Assembly: GCA_051861545.1 (NCBI GenBank)
Contig: JBIMKP010000009.1
Coordinates: 52,637 to 116,636, forward strand
DNA length: 64,000 nt
Direction: 5' to 3'
DNA from: CAISCU01 sp051861545
Lineage (GTDB): Bacteria > Bacteroidota > Bacteroidia > UKL13-3
The position numbers were made by a program, and so were the translations under genes. The stretch's first letter is position 1. Every line of letters begins with the position of its first letter. The notes under the pieces are model-generated. The model searched no databases. It saw only the letters and a list, made by a program, of their open reading frames with translations, and had not been told where the DNA came from. This document shows positions 1 through 8,606 of the stretch, one piece after another.

Positions 1-10
1 ATTTCTTGAA

Positions 11-1069
11 ATGGATTTGATTTACAAGCACGAAGATTTATTTGCTTTCACAAAAACCGTTTTTACAAAAAGTGGAATGAATGAAAGCGATGCAGCACTT
101 TCTGCAAAGGTTTTATTGGAGGCTGATTTAAGAGGCATAGATTCACATGGCGTTGCAAGATTAAGCGGTTATATCAGACTTAAAGACGCAAATAGAGCCA
201 ACATGAATGCAAATTGGAAGGTAATACATGAAACTCCATCAACTGCAACAATAGATGCTGATGGAGGTTTAGGATTAGTTGTTGCTAACAAAGCCATGGA
301 GATTGCTATAAAAAAAGCGAAAGCTGTTGGAACCGGTTGGGTTGCAATTCAAAACTCAAATCATTTTGGCATCGCAGCAGCACATGCAATGATGGCTTTA
401 GAACATGACATGATTGGTTTCGCCATGACGAATGCGAGTCCATTGGTTGCACCTACACATTCTAAAGAAAGAATGTTGGGCACCAATCCAATTTGTGCCT
501 GTTTCCCAACCGCAAATGAGTTACCATTTGTATTAGATATGGCAACGAGTGCCGCAGCTAATGGCAAATTAGAAATCGCACAAAGAAAAGGAAAAGACTT
601 ACCTAATGATTGGGTTCAAACCAAAGATGGATTGCCAAGTAATGATGCTCATGAATTAAAAAATGGAGGTTCTTTACTTCCATTAGGTGGACATAAAGGT
701 TATGGATTAGCTGCAATGGTAGATATCATGAGTTCTGTGCTTTCAGGAGCAAATTATGGACCATGGGTACCACCATTTGTTGCATTTTTAAATCCGCTTG
801 AAAACTTACCTGGCAATGGAATTGGGCATTTTGTTGGAGCGATGAGAATTGATGCATTTAGACCAGCAAATGAATTCAAAACTCACATGGACAATTGGAT
901 AAAACGATTCAAAGAATCAATTCCTATTGATGCTAATCAACCTGTTTTGATACCTGGTGAAATTGAATATAAAATGAAGACAGAACGCTTGGAAGCCGGC
1001 ATCCCATTAAATGAAAATGTTGTGAAGGATTTGAGAGAACTTGGCAAGACGGTGGGCATAGAATTTTAA
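11..1069 (+). CDS. Ldh2-family malate/L-lactate dehydrogenase
   Basis: This is an NAD(P)-dependent 2-hydroxyacid dehydrogenase of the malate/L-lactate/ureidoglycolate (Ldh2, YlbC-type) family, which is unrelated to classical Rossmann-fold LDH. At 352 residues it is full length for the family. The conserved N-terminal motif RGIDSHGVARL (residues 41-51) carries the presumed catalytic His46, and a second family motif, GGHKGYGLAAMVDI, lies near residue 229. The exact substrate (malate, lactate or another 2-hydroxyacid) cannot be read from sequence. The ATG at 11 is a normal family start, but the frame is open to the window edge, so a few extra upstream codons are possible. It is not obviously in an operon with the gene that follows. 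Confidence 0.88.
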   Translation: MDLIYKHEDLFAFTKTVFTKSGMNESDAALSAKVLLEADLRGIDSHGVARLSGYIRLKDANRANMNANWKVIHETPSTATIDADGGLGLVVANKAMEIAIKKAKAVGTGWVAIQNSNHFGIAAAHAMMALEHDMIGFAMTNASPLVAPTHSKERMLGTNPICACFPTANELPFVLDMATSAAANGKLEIAQRKGKDLPNDWVQTKDGLPSNDAHELKNGGSLLPLGGHKGYGLAAMVDIMSSVLSGANYGPWVPPFVAFLNPLENLPGNGIGHFVGAMRIDAFRPANEFKTHMDNWIKRFKESIPIDANQPVLIPGEIEYKMKTERLEAGIPLNENVVKDLRELGKTVGIEF

Positions 1070-1187
1070 AAGGCTATTATTTCCTAATGATAAATCCCTG
1101 AACTATTGTTAGGGCTTATCAATGATTTAAAGAAGGCTCTTGTTCATTAAGAAGCTTTTGTTACTTTTGGTAAAGACCTCCACCTTT

Positions 1188-1901
1188 ATGAATAATTTTT
1201 CAAAGCTTTTTTGTTTGATGTCTGCTCTTTGGTGTTTAACAGCATGCACTGTAAGTAACAATTTATATATCGCTAATCCAAATCCAATGGGTAAAGGAAA
1301 CAAAGTGGCCTATATTGGTGTAGGGACTGGTGTACAGTTAAAAATAGATTCGGTTAACAAGGATAATGGCAATATCAATTTCTCAAATAAAATAGCAACA
1401 GCACCTATTTTAGCTATTGGAGGTCAATTTGGAATTTCAAAGAAAACAGACATTCGTGTGGCTGTTCATTTTCCAAAAATAATTGGTGGTTTTGGTATCC
1501 GTGCAGGTTTACAACATAGTTTTTGGGAATCAAATTCCAAAATAAATATAGCATTAGGAGTTGATTTAGGCGGTGTATTTTCCAGAGATTCAATAAAAAT
1601 TTTAGGTTCAAAAACATCAGTAAACAAAGAAACCAATGGAGCTTTAAATGCTGATTTTTTTATCCCATTTTCTGTAAAGTTGAATACAAATACATCATTG
1701 ATTATAACACCTAGATATAGTTTTAATACTTTTTATATCCGCAGGAACCAATTATATAATGAGTCTAATAATTTTAACTTATCCTATCCAGCCATATCAC
1801 TCGGTATTCAAAGCAAGAAAATGTATTTTGAAATTACCACCATTCATTACAATGATAAGTTATATCCTCATTTTGGATTTGCTCGATTATTAGAGTTTTA
1901 A
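1188..1901 (+). CDS. putative outer-membrane beta-barrel-like lipoprotein
   Basis: This is a 237-residue protein of unknown function. The preferred start is the ATG at 1188, because it puts a type II signal peptide at the very N-terminus (MNNFSKLFCLMSALWCLTAC, lipobox LTAC, Cys20). An in-frame TTG at 1140 would only add an implausible leader. The mature part alternates short hydrophobic and polar stretches with many aromatic residues (GIRAGLQHSFWE, FFIPFSVKLN, YFEITTIHYN) and ends in aromatic-rich strands finishing EF. This suggests an outer-membrane beta-barrel or barrel-like fold. The barrel is inferred from composition only. The gene stands alone, followed by a long non-coding stretch. Confidence 0.7.
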   Translation: MNNFSKLFCLMSALWCLTACTVSNNLYIANPNPMGKGNKVAYIGVGTGVQLKIDSVNKDNGNINFSNKIATAPILAIGGQFGISKKTDIRVAVHFPKIIGGFGIRAGLQHSFWESNSKINIALGVDLGGVFSRDSIKILGSKTSVNKETNGALNADFFIPFSVKLNTNTSLIITPRYSFNTFYIRRNQLYNESNNFNLSYPAISLGIQSKKMYFEITTIHYNDKLYPHFGFARLLEF

Positions 1902-2464
1902 AACGTTTTTCAAAAATAAATCACATTCTAAATCATCAAAACAAATGGACGATTATCCGCATGTATACCAGAAGAATTTTTAATAAATAAAGTATTTGAA
2001 TTGAGAATTAATTTCAAAAATTTTTTGAAATTAAATTGCCCTATTCAATGAAATTAATGACCCCGTAGGCGGTCACATGTTTATAGAAAAATGCCGTAAA
2101 CCAAATGCCCCCAAACGGACGCGAACCTTCGGTTCGCGTCCGTTTGGGGTGAGGGGAATTCATTCATTTTTGTTTACTACTATAATGTCATCCCTATGGG
2201 ATTTTAGGAAATTTCGTAAGAAAAAGGATTCTATTTTTAATTCATATTGCCTTAATTCAAAGGCATAAATCAATTTTAAAATATTTAGAAATTTAAGAAT
2301 ATAGTTTACTAGTAAACAGGCGGATATTCGTTAAAAAATGAGATTTATATTAAACTAGAAAAGGAGTTATACCAATAAATTCAAGAAAATTTTCCTTGAG
2401 AAAATCATTTCATTTAACAATATTCAATTATAGTGTTGAATAAAATAAGCCCAAAGTTAATTTA
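1902..2464. other. gene-poor intergenic region with interspersed-element features
   Basis: About 560 bases have no convincing gene. They contain a 16-base imperfect palindrome (gaccccgtaggcggtc) at about 2060-2075, then a perfect 19-bp hairpin at 2109-2149, and a perfect 14-bp palindrome (gtttactagtaaac) at 2304-2317. The short open frame at 2077-2268 runs straight through the hairpin, so its peptide is likely an accident of the inverted repeat. The local GC content of the hairpin is far above the AT-rich surroundings. The segment resembles a dispersed, non-coding repeat of the kind common in Bacteroidota genomes, though no second copy was found here. Confidence 0.5.
2109..2149. repeat. perfect 19-bp GC-rich inverted repeat, 3-nt loop
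   Basis: The left arm at 2109-2127 (ccccaaacggacgcgaacc) and the right arm at 2131-2149 are exact reverse complements around a ttc loop. No T-tract follows, so this is not a classical terminator. The GC-rich arms contrast with the AT-rich flanks. Possibilities are a REP-like mobile palindrome, a protein-binding site or an RNA hairpin. It lies between a + gene ending at 1901 and a - gene ending at 2465. Confidence 0.85.
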
Positions 2465-3013
2465 TTATATTTTCCCAGAGGCGCGGTTTTCTTGGTACAA
2501 TTTGAAACTATCTTGTAGGATTTGTATTGCTACTTCTTTGTTAAGAAAATCTTCTACCACAACTGTTTTATTTTCTAACTTCTTGTAGTCTTCAAAGAAA
2601 CTTCTCATTTCTGAAATAAAATGGGCTGGTAATTCTGAGATATCATTGATATGACTCACACTTGGATCACCAGCTGCAACTGCAATAATTTTATCATCAG
2701 CTTCGCCATTGTCTAACATGCGCATTACACCAATTACCTTTGCAGGTACTAAACACAATGGAACAAAATCTATTTGAGATAATACCAAAATATCTAATGG
2801 ATCTTTATCGTCGCAATAACTTTGTGGAATAAAACCGTAGTTAGCAGGATAATAAACTGAAGAATATAAAACACGGTCGAGTTTAATTAAACCACTGTCT
2901 TTATCTAATTCGTATTTAGCTCTTGTACCTTTTGGTATTTCTATAATTCCGTTTACAATATCAGGTAGATTTTCACCTGGTGACACATGGTGCCAAGGAT
3001 TAAAAGTATTCAT
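2465..3013 (-). CDS. ppa: inorganic pyrophosphatase, family I
   Basis: This soluble cytoplasmic enzyme hydrolyses pyrophosphate to two phosphates and so pulls biosynthetic reactions forward. The 182-residue length fits bacterial family I enzymes. The signature DKDPLDILVLS (from Asp69) supplies the metal-binding aspartates. The upstream segments EIPKGTRAKYELDKDSG and YPANYGFIPQSYC are also family hallmarks. A TACCTTTG motif upstream (3033-3040, minus strand) matches the Bacteroidota -7 element. The gene is transcribed away from the repeat region and is followed upstream by corA in the same orientation, 85 bases away, so it is probably a separate transcript. Confidence 0.96.
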   Translation of the reverse strand: MNTFNPWHHVSPGENLPDIVNGIIEIPKGTRAKYELDKDSGLIKLDRVLYSSVYYPANYGFIPQSYCDDKDPLDILVLSQIDFVPLCLVPAKVIGVMRMLDNGEADDKIIAVAAGDPSVSHINDISELPAHFISEMRSFFEDYKKLENKTVVVEDFLNKEVAIQILQDSFKLYQENRASGKI

Positions 3014-3032
3014 TTTATTATATTTTACCTCA

Positions 3033-3040
3033 CAAAGGTA
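3033..3040 (-). promoter_or_regulatory. possible Bacteroidota -7 promoter element of ppa
   Basis: On the minus strand this reads TACCTTTG, matching the TAnnTTTG consensus of Bacteroidota sigma-ABfr. It lies 19 bases upstream of the ppa start codon. About 19 bases further upstream there is only a TTT run, so the -33 element is weak. Assignment is by motif alone. Confidence 0.4.
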
Positions 3041-3098
3041 AGTTGCATTTTCGATGAATAAACTTCCTTAAATCATGAAATAAAAATATAACAAAAAA

Positions 3099-3995
3099 TT
3101 ATTGAAGCCAGCCACGTTTCCTAAACCAAATATAAATTCCTATTGTAATAATAGCCATCACACCTAAAACTGCAGGATAAGCCCAATGCATATTTAATTC
3201 TGGCATATAAGAAAAATTCATTCCATACACACCAACAATAAATGTAAGTGGCAGAAAGAATGCCGAAAATGCAGTAAGAATACGCATCACTTCATTGGTT
3301 TTTTGAGAAGAAATAGCCAAATACAAATGCAATATCGAATTGATACTGTCATAAATCTCCTCAGTTAAAGTATCAATTCCTACAAAATAATCATGCATAT
3401 CGCTATAATAAGGCGAGCGTTTATGATTTAGTGGTAGTGCTTCAATTACACTTTTATTAATCAGGTTCAAACGCTTTATTAAATAAGCTTTTCGTTTAAT
3501 TTGGTAAAGTGTTTTAAGTAAATCTGGAATGCGCTTTTTTAGAAAAATACTTTGTTCATAAATATCAACTTGTTTATCAATATCTCTTAATGGAATTTGA
3601 AATGTCTCAAGTACATTTTTATTGATTTTACAAACAATATCAAATGGCGATTTCACAATAGCATCGCCACAATACTTTTTTGCTACATGCTCTATAATAT
3701 CTGTATTACTTCTATGAATAGTTAAAAGAAATTTATCATTAAAAAAGATTGCCAATTTCCGGGTTAACTGTTGAAAATTTGATGGATTTGGCTTTCCTTC
3801 CAAATCAAACATCCTAAAAATAACAAAAGTATAATCATCAAATGCCTCAAATTTAGGAAGGTGGTCCGACTGAAGACAATCTAATACAGCTGGAGCTGGA
3901 AGCCTATATTTATCAGCTAATTCGTGTAATTCAGCTTCAGTAGGCAAACTCACATCTATCCACTCAAAAGGTAATCCAGAAAATTCTTTTTGCAT
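3099..3995 (-). CDS. corA: CorA-family magnesium/cobalt transporter
   Basis: This is an inner-membrane divalent cation channel of the CorA family, 298 residues. A long cytoplasmic N-terminal region contains the coiled helices of the funnel. Two C-terminal transmembrane helices follow, joined by the family-defining YGMNF motif at residues 257-261, here continuing MPELNMHWAYP. The protein ends with the usual short basic tail (FRKRGW). The neighbour corA-ppa pairing has no clear functional meaning. Mg2+ is the most likely ion, but selectivity cannot be read from sequence. Confidence 0.93.
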   Translation of the reverse strand: MQKEFSGLPFEWIDVSLPTEAELHELADKYRLPAPAVLDCLQSDHLPKFEAFDDYTFVIFRMFDLEGKPNPSNFQQLTRKLAIFFNDKFLLTIHRSNTDIIEHVAKKYCGDAIVKSPFDIVCKINKNVLETFQIPLRDIDKQVDIYEQSIFLKKRIPDLLKTLYQIKRKAYLIKRLNLINKSVIEALPLNHKRSPYYSDMHDYFVGIDTLTEEIYDSINSILHLYLAISSQKTNEVMRILTAFSAFFLPLTFIVGVYGMNFSYMPELNMHWAYPAVLGVMAIITIGIYIWFRKRGWLQ

Positions 3996-4060
3996 AATTA
4001 TATACTTATGTAACTAATGTTCCATTTGGATTGAAAAAGATAGTAGAAATTTGAACTACA

Positions 4061-5659
4061 ATGAAAAATAAATTATTCCTATTTACAATTTTAGCATTGA
4101 GTTCATTTGTACTTCATGCACAATTTGAAGGATATTCAATTCAATTGAAACCAAAAACATTTTCTGGACTCCCTGGACTACAGGCATATGCTTGGGGGAA
4201 ATTAGATGGAAAATGGATAATTATTGGAGGAAGAACTGATGGTTTGCATAGAAGACAACCCTTTGCAAGTTTTGATCAAGCTGGAAATAATACCAATATA
4301 TACTTAGTTAATACCAAAAATGATAGTGTAAAAAGTTCATCCGTAAATGGACTAAATGCAGCGTTAAAAGAGCAATTACAAAGCACAAATATGCAGTTTC
4401 ACCAATCTGGCAATTACTTGATTTTAATTGGAGGATATGGCTATTCTACAACAGCCGCTAATCACATAACTTTTCCAAATGTTTGTGTGATAAATTTAGA
4501 AACTTTAATTGAAAAAATTGAAAGTAATGAGTCGACCAGTTCTGCTTTTATTCAAATTACAGACCAAAGATTTGCTGTTACTGGTGGTCATTTGGGAATG
4601 ATTAAAGATAAGTACTATTTGGTTGGGGGAAATAGATTTGATGGTAGATACAATCCTATGGGAGGAGCTTCATATACCCAAGCTTATACCAATGCTATTA
4701 GAAAATTTAATTTAGAAATTGGAAGCTCTTCAATCAGCATTAGTAATTATGAAGACATTATAGATTCTTTAAACTTACATAGAAGAGATTATAACCTTAC
4801 TCCTAACAAAAATAATTTAGGTGAATATTCTTATACTTTGTGGAGTGGTGTTTTTCAATACAATCAAGATTTACCTTGGTTAAATTCAATTGATATTAAA
4901 GAAAACAATCATGAGGTTAACAATGGATTTAATCAATATTTAAACCAATACCATACTGCATATCTTCCAATTTTCAACAAAAAAGAAAACAGTATGAATA
5001 CCATTTTCTTTGGAGGAATAAGTCAGTATTATTATGATTTAGATGGCAAAATTGTTAAAGATGATAATGTTCCTTTTGTAAAAACTATCAGTTATGTAAA
5101 ACGCGATAGCACTGGTGTTCTAACTGAATATGCCTTACCAGATATTGAAATGCCTGGCTATTTAGGTAGTGCAGCTGAAATAATTCCATCAGAAAATGAA
5201 TTGGACGATGATTTTGGAATTTTTGATTTAGAAAAGTTTGAAAAAGATTCCGTTTTTGCGGGAACCTTGGTAGGCGGAATAAATAGCAGTGCTGCAAATA
5301 TATTTTTCACTAATACTGGAACTCAAAGTACAGCAAGTGCAACCTGTTATGAAGTTTGGTTTGTGAAAAACAAAATTGTGAATTCAATAGCTATAAAAGA
5401 TCCCGATTCATGGAAAATAAGCACCTATCCAAATCCATTTAAATCAAACATAACATTAAACATTTCCAATATAAATCCATCAAATTATATAACTGTTTCT
5501 TTGCATGATATTCAAGGAAAACACATAGAAGATTTGTATGAAGGAAAAGTAAAAACGGAGTTATTACTCCAAACAAAAAGTTCATTAGAAAATGGAATGT
5601 ATTTCCTATTAATTCAAAGTGGACAAATTAACTATACAATTAAAGTTCTAAAGCAATAA
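4061..5659 (+). CDS. secreted kelch-like protein with T9SS sorting domain
   Basis: This is a 532-residue exported protein. A Sec signal peptide (MKNKLFLFTILALSSFVLHAQ) is followed by repeated kelch/galactose-oxidase-like blades, seen as glycine-pair strands: KWIIIGGRTDG, YLILIGGYGYS, KYYLVGGNRFDG and TIFFGGISQYY. The last ~80 residues form a type A T9SS C-terminal domain (STYPNPFKSNITL ... LENGMYFLLIQ ... IKVLKQ). It is therefore predicted to cross the outer membrane through the type IX system and be released or surface-anchored. The enzymatic or binding target is unknown. It is divergent from corA and precedes another T9SS cargo gene. Confidence 0.85.
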   Translation: MKNKLFLFTILALSSFVLHAQFEGYSIQLKPKTFSGLPGLQAYAWGKLDGKWIIIGGRTDGLHRRQPFASFDQAGNNTNIYLVNTKNDSVKSSSVNGLNAALKEQLQSTNMQFHQSGNYLILIGGYGYSTTAANHITFPNVCVINLETLIEKIESNESTSSAFIQITDQRFAVTGGHLGMIKDKYYLVGGNRFDGRYNPMGGASYTQAYTNAIRKFNLEIGSSSISISNYEDIIDSLNLHRRDYNLTPNKNNLGEYSYTLWSGVFQYNQDLPWLNSIDIKENNHEVNNGFNQYLNQYHTAYLPIFNKKENSMNTIFFGGISQYYYDLDGKIVKDDNVPFVKTISYVKRDSTGVLTEYALPDIEMPGYLGSAAEIIPSENELDDDFGIFDLEKFEKDSVFAGTLVGGINSSAANIFFTNTGTQSTASATCYEVWFVKNKIVNSIAIKDPDSWKISTYPNPFKSNITLNISNINPSNYITVSLHDIQGKHIEDLYEGKVKTELLLQTKSSLENGMYFLLIQSGQINYTIKVLKQ

Positions 5660-5688
5660 TTGGGGTTTTCAAAGGGGTTTGAAATCAG

Positions 5689-5717
5689 AGGGTCGGCTTT
5701 AAAAAGTTGACCCTTTT
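5689..5717 (+). terminator. probable rho-independent terminator
   Basis: A 12-bp stem (agggtcggcttt with aaagttgaccct, including two G-T wobbles) and a 2-nt loop are followed by a short T run. It lies 30 bases after the kelch-like gene and before the next + gene. Confidence 0.6.
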
Positions 5718-5882
5718 CCCTTTTCAGAGTTTGCTTTCCGAAACATGTTCTCCATCAATTATAAACAATATGATTTTCAAATACTTAAAACCCCCATTAG
5801 AATAAAAAAACAGTCAAAAAATGATAGTTTTAAGTCAATATTTACAAAATGCCTATATTTTCGCATCGAAAACCTTTACTTA

Positions 5883-8534
5883 ATGCAAAAATATTTATAC
5901 AACAGACTTTTACTTTTCATTTTGATATTGGCATGGGGTTCTACCCTATTTGCTCAACAAATTTCAACAATGAATGCCGGGGTAACTTTTAGGTTTGATG
6001 ATTACCAAGACCCAATTAAATTAGAAAAAATAAGAGCTGTTTTTAACAAACATGGAAAAAAGTTTGTTTACGCACTTAACCCTCAAGTTGGAGATTTAAG
6101 AGAAGATGCAAATTATTGGCCAACAGTTAAACAAATTGCAGCAGATGGACATGAATTATTAGATCAAAGTCCGAATGATGTTACTCAATATTTCCAATTT
6201 ATGCCCAATGAAAACACCAATGTTTATTTGAGCAAACCTGGAGTTGATCATATCAATGCAAAGGAGAGAAAAGTTTGTTTGAAATACACTTTAAAAAACA
6301 CAAATGGCTTAGGAAATGAAGGCAAAGTTCGTATAAAAGACAATATGCTAATTTCTGCTGCCAATGGCGAATGGGACAGTGATAAATTATGGGGAAGTAA
6401 TTATTTTTCACACATTTACCTTCCATCAAAAAACCAATTATTAGGTATAGCATATTTTTATAATATCAATCCTAATGACCCAGATACTGCGATGATAAGA
6501 AGTTTCTGGATTGAAGAAATAAATTTATCCGATGAAGCAAATTTAGACTATAGAAAAATTGGTCCATATGACATAGAAATTCACGAAAATGGAATTCAAT
6601 TATTAGCACAAAAAAGCTTAGAAATTTTTGATAAATACCAATTAGTAAGACCAAGAGTATTTATTCATCCAGGCGGACAAACACCTTATATTCCAACTAG
6701 TACCATTGAGAAAATTTATGGAAATCAATTTAATTATTACTGCGGAAACAGTTATCCTCAGCTATTAAATACGTATTTAATGCCAAATCCTAAAGGCACG
6801 AATAGATTTAGTATTTCAGGTGGTGATTTTACTGAAGAATATTATACTGTCGACCAAATCAAAAAAATTATATCCGACAATTCTGCTCGTCATTTTACAA
6901 CCATTAGCATTAATCATTTAAGTGATTGGGGAGGCGCATCTCCAATTGATAGCATTGTAAAAAAACTTGATAATATTCTAGCTTGGTGTAAAGCTAAAAA
7001 TATTGAGGTAAGAACATTTTCTGAGGTATATCAAGATATGTATCAATATAAATTTGATCCAGAAAAGAACATCTTCCCATCTTTTGGCACCGATTTAAAC
7101 CAAGACGGAAATCCAGATGGTATAACTCTATCAATTGCTCAATTGGAACCAAATGGTGGTGTAAATTCAGAATTCCCAATTGCATATAGTTCAAATGAAA
7201 CCAAACCTATGATGAATGTTCAAACTTTAGGTGGAATTAGCAAAGGTTGGAACGTTTTAACGATGTATACAAAAGGAGGACAAAGTGAATGGGACAATAT
7301 TGGTTTGTATTTACAAATGCCTGAAGCAGGATTAGATGTATTAGAAAGTATTAAAGCACAAACTACAGAGTATACTTTAAAAACGGTTCGGTTTTATGTT
7401 CCTGAAAATGTTACTTACATGAGTATTTTCTTAAATGGAAACAGCGTTACCGGAGCAAGAGTTTATATGTGCGGAGTTCAACTTAAAGCAGAAAACAGGC
7501 CCGTAATTGATTCAAAAATATTATCAAGGTATGCAAATAGCCGCTTTAAACAATTTGATTTAAATGAATTTGTTTTTGATAAAAAATATGTTGATTCACA
7601 AATTAATTGGCAAATTTTAAACCAAGGTCAATCATTACAAGCAAGTATTATAAATGGTAATACATTAAAATTAAATCCAAATGATAAATTTTGGATTGGC
7701 AAAGACCAAATAAAATTGGTAGCAACAAATCCGGAATTACAAGCAGATACTGCAATTTTTAATATCGAAAGTTTTGCTCCAAATGCTTGTTCTGATTGCG
7801 AATTACAGATAAGTTTTGAATCCAATAATCAAGATTCATTGTACAAATGGAATGCAAGTCCAATTGATGCTGGTTTAGCAAATAAAAACAGCAATAATGA
7901 AGCTGTTTTCCCTACAACAAACACAAATTATACTGTTTCAATTACATCAAAAGGAAATACAAATAACAATTATAATTTAAGTGTTGAAGTGAAACCTTCA
8001 ATAGTTACAATTGGTCCTGATTATCGTATTTACTTAAAAAACTCAAATAAAATTTCGATTCCATTAAGTGCATTTGGCTTAGGTAGTTATTACACGAAAG
8101 CTTTTATTAAATCAACCAGTAAAATTCATGGTATTCAAATTTTTGGTGATAATGAGAAATCAGATAGTTTAGTAATAACTAACAATACCTCTTATTCAGG
8201 ATTTGATGAAGTGAATATGAGTTTTGTTACACCAACATGTGATGTAATCAATAAAAAACTAATCATTAGTTCATTTGCCAATTCAATAAATGAAATCAAC
8301 GGAGAAAAGAAAGCCATTGTTTATCCTAATCCAGCAACAAATGAATTTGGATTCATGAATTTGGAAGCAGGTTTATACAGGGTTGAGTTATATGATTTGA
8401 TTGGTAATATAGTACTTGAATCTGATATAAAAGCAGGAGAAAGCTTAAGTGCAATGAGATTGACTCCAGGAGTATATATAGGGCGAATTATAAAAGAAAA
8501 TGAAAGCAGTAGTTTTAAACTATTGAAGAACTAG
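5883..8534 (+). CDS. secreted polysaccharide-deacetylase-like protein with T9SS sorting domain
   Basis: This is an 883-residue exported protein. The ATG at 5883 is chosen because it starts a clean signal peptide (MQKYLYNRLLLFILILAWGS followed by TLFAQ); the upstream in-frame ATG at 5745 adds a polar leader. The N-terminal ~330 residues resemble the NodB/polysaccharide deacetylase fold: a metal-binding-like FRFDDY at residues 36-41, GHELLDQSPND further on, and a HPGGQTPY loop. A DLNQDGNPDG calcium-loop-like motif follows, then beta-sandwich-like regions, and finally a T9SS type A C-terminal domain (AIVYPNPATNEFGF ... TPGVYIGRII ... KLLKN). A carbohydrate-directed role is inferred; whether the deacetylase site is active is uncertain. 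Confidence 0.8.
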   Translation: MQKYLYNRLLLFILILAWGSTLFAQQISTMNAGVTFRFDDYQDPIKLEKIRAVFNKHGKKFVYALNPQVGDLREDANYWPTVKQIAADGHELLDQSPNDVTQYFQFMPNENTNVYLSKPGVDHINAKERKVCLKYTLKNTNGLGNEGKVRIKDNMLISAANGEWDSDKLWGSNYFSHIYLPSKNQLLGIAYFYNINPNDPDTAMIRSFWIEEINLSDEANLDYRKIGPYDIEIHENGIQLLAQKSLEIFDKYQLVRPRVFIHPGGQTPYIPTSTIEKIYGNQFNYYCGNSYPQLLNTYLMPNPKGTNRFSISGGDFTEEYYTVDQIKKIISDNSARHFTTISINHLSDWGGASPIDSIVKKLDNILAWCKAKNIEVRTFSEVYQDMYQYKFDPEKNIFPSFGTDLNQDGNPDGITLSIAQLEPNGGVNSEFPIAYSSNETKPMMNVQTLGGISKGWNVLTMYTKGGQSEWDNIGLYLQMPEAGLDVLESIKAQTTEYTLKTVRFYVPENVTYMSIFLNGNSVTGARVYMCGVQLKAENRPVIDSKILSRYANSRFKQFDLNEFVFDKKYVDSQINWQILNQGQSLQASIINGNTLKLNPNDKFWIGKDQIKLVATNPELQADTAIFNIESFAPNACSDCELQISFESNNQDSLYKWNASPIDAGLANKNSNNEAVFPTTNTNYTVSITSKGNTNNNYNLSVEVKPSIVTIGPDYRIYLKNSNKISIPLSAFGLGSYYTKAFIKSTSKIHGIQIFGDNEKSDSLVITNNTSYSGFDEVNMSFVTPTCDVINKKLIISSFANSINEINGEKKAIVYPNPATNEFGFMNLEAGLYRVELYDLIGNIVLESDIKAGESLSAMRLTPGVYIGRIIKENESSSFKLLKN

Positions 8535-8544
8535 TAGAAGCATT

Positions 8545-8592
8545 AAAAAGAAAAAGGCTTTTTCATCTCGATGAAAAAGCCTTTTTCTTTTT
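8545..8592. terminator. bidirectional terminator, perfect 22-bp stem
   Basis: Arms at 8545-8566 and 8571-8592 are perfect reverse complements around a ctcg loop, with A- and T-rich ends on both strands. It sits between the convergent T9SS cargo gene and lpd, and can serve both. Confidence 0.92.
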
Positions 8593-8606
8593 AAACTATT
8601 TGAACT

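Noticed and set aside
1089..1120. Imperfect hairpin after the Ldh2-family gene (gataaatccct / agggcttatc)
   Set aside because: Mismatches in the stem and no T tract; too weak to call a terminator.
2077..2268. 63-codon open frame starting near the hairpin
   Set aside because: The frame runs through both arms of a perfect inverted repeat and has no protein-like features; treated as part of a repeat.
5745..5882. Upstream extension of the deacetylase-like secreted protein
   Set aside because: The extra 46 residues are polar and would bury the signal peptide; the ATG at 5883 starts a standard one.
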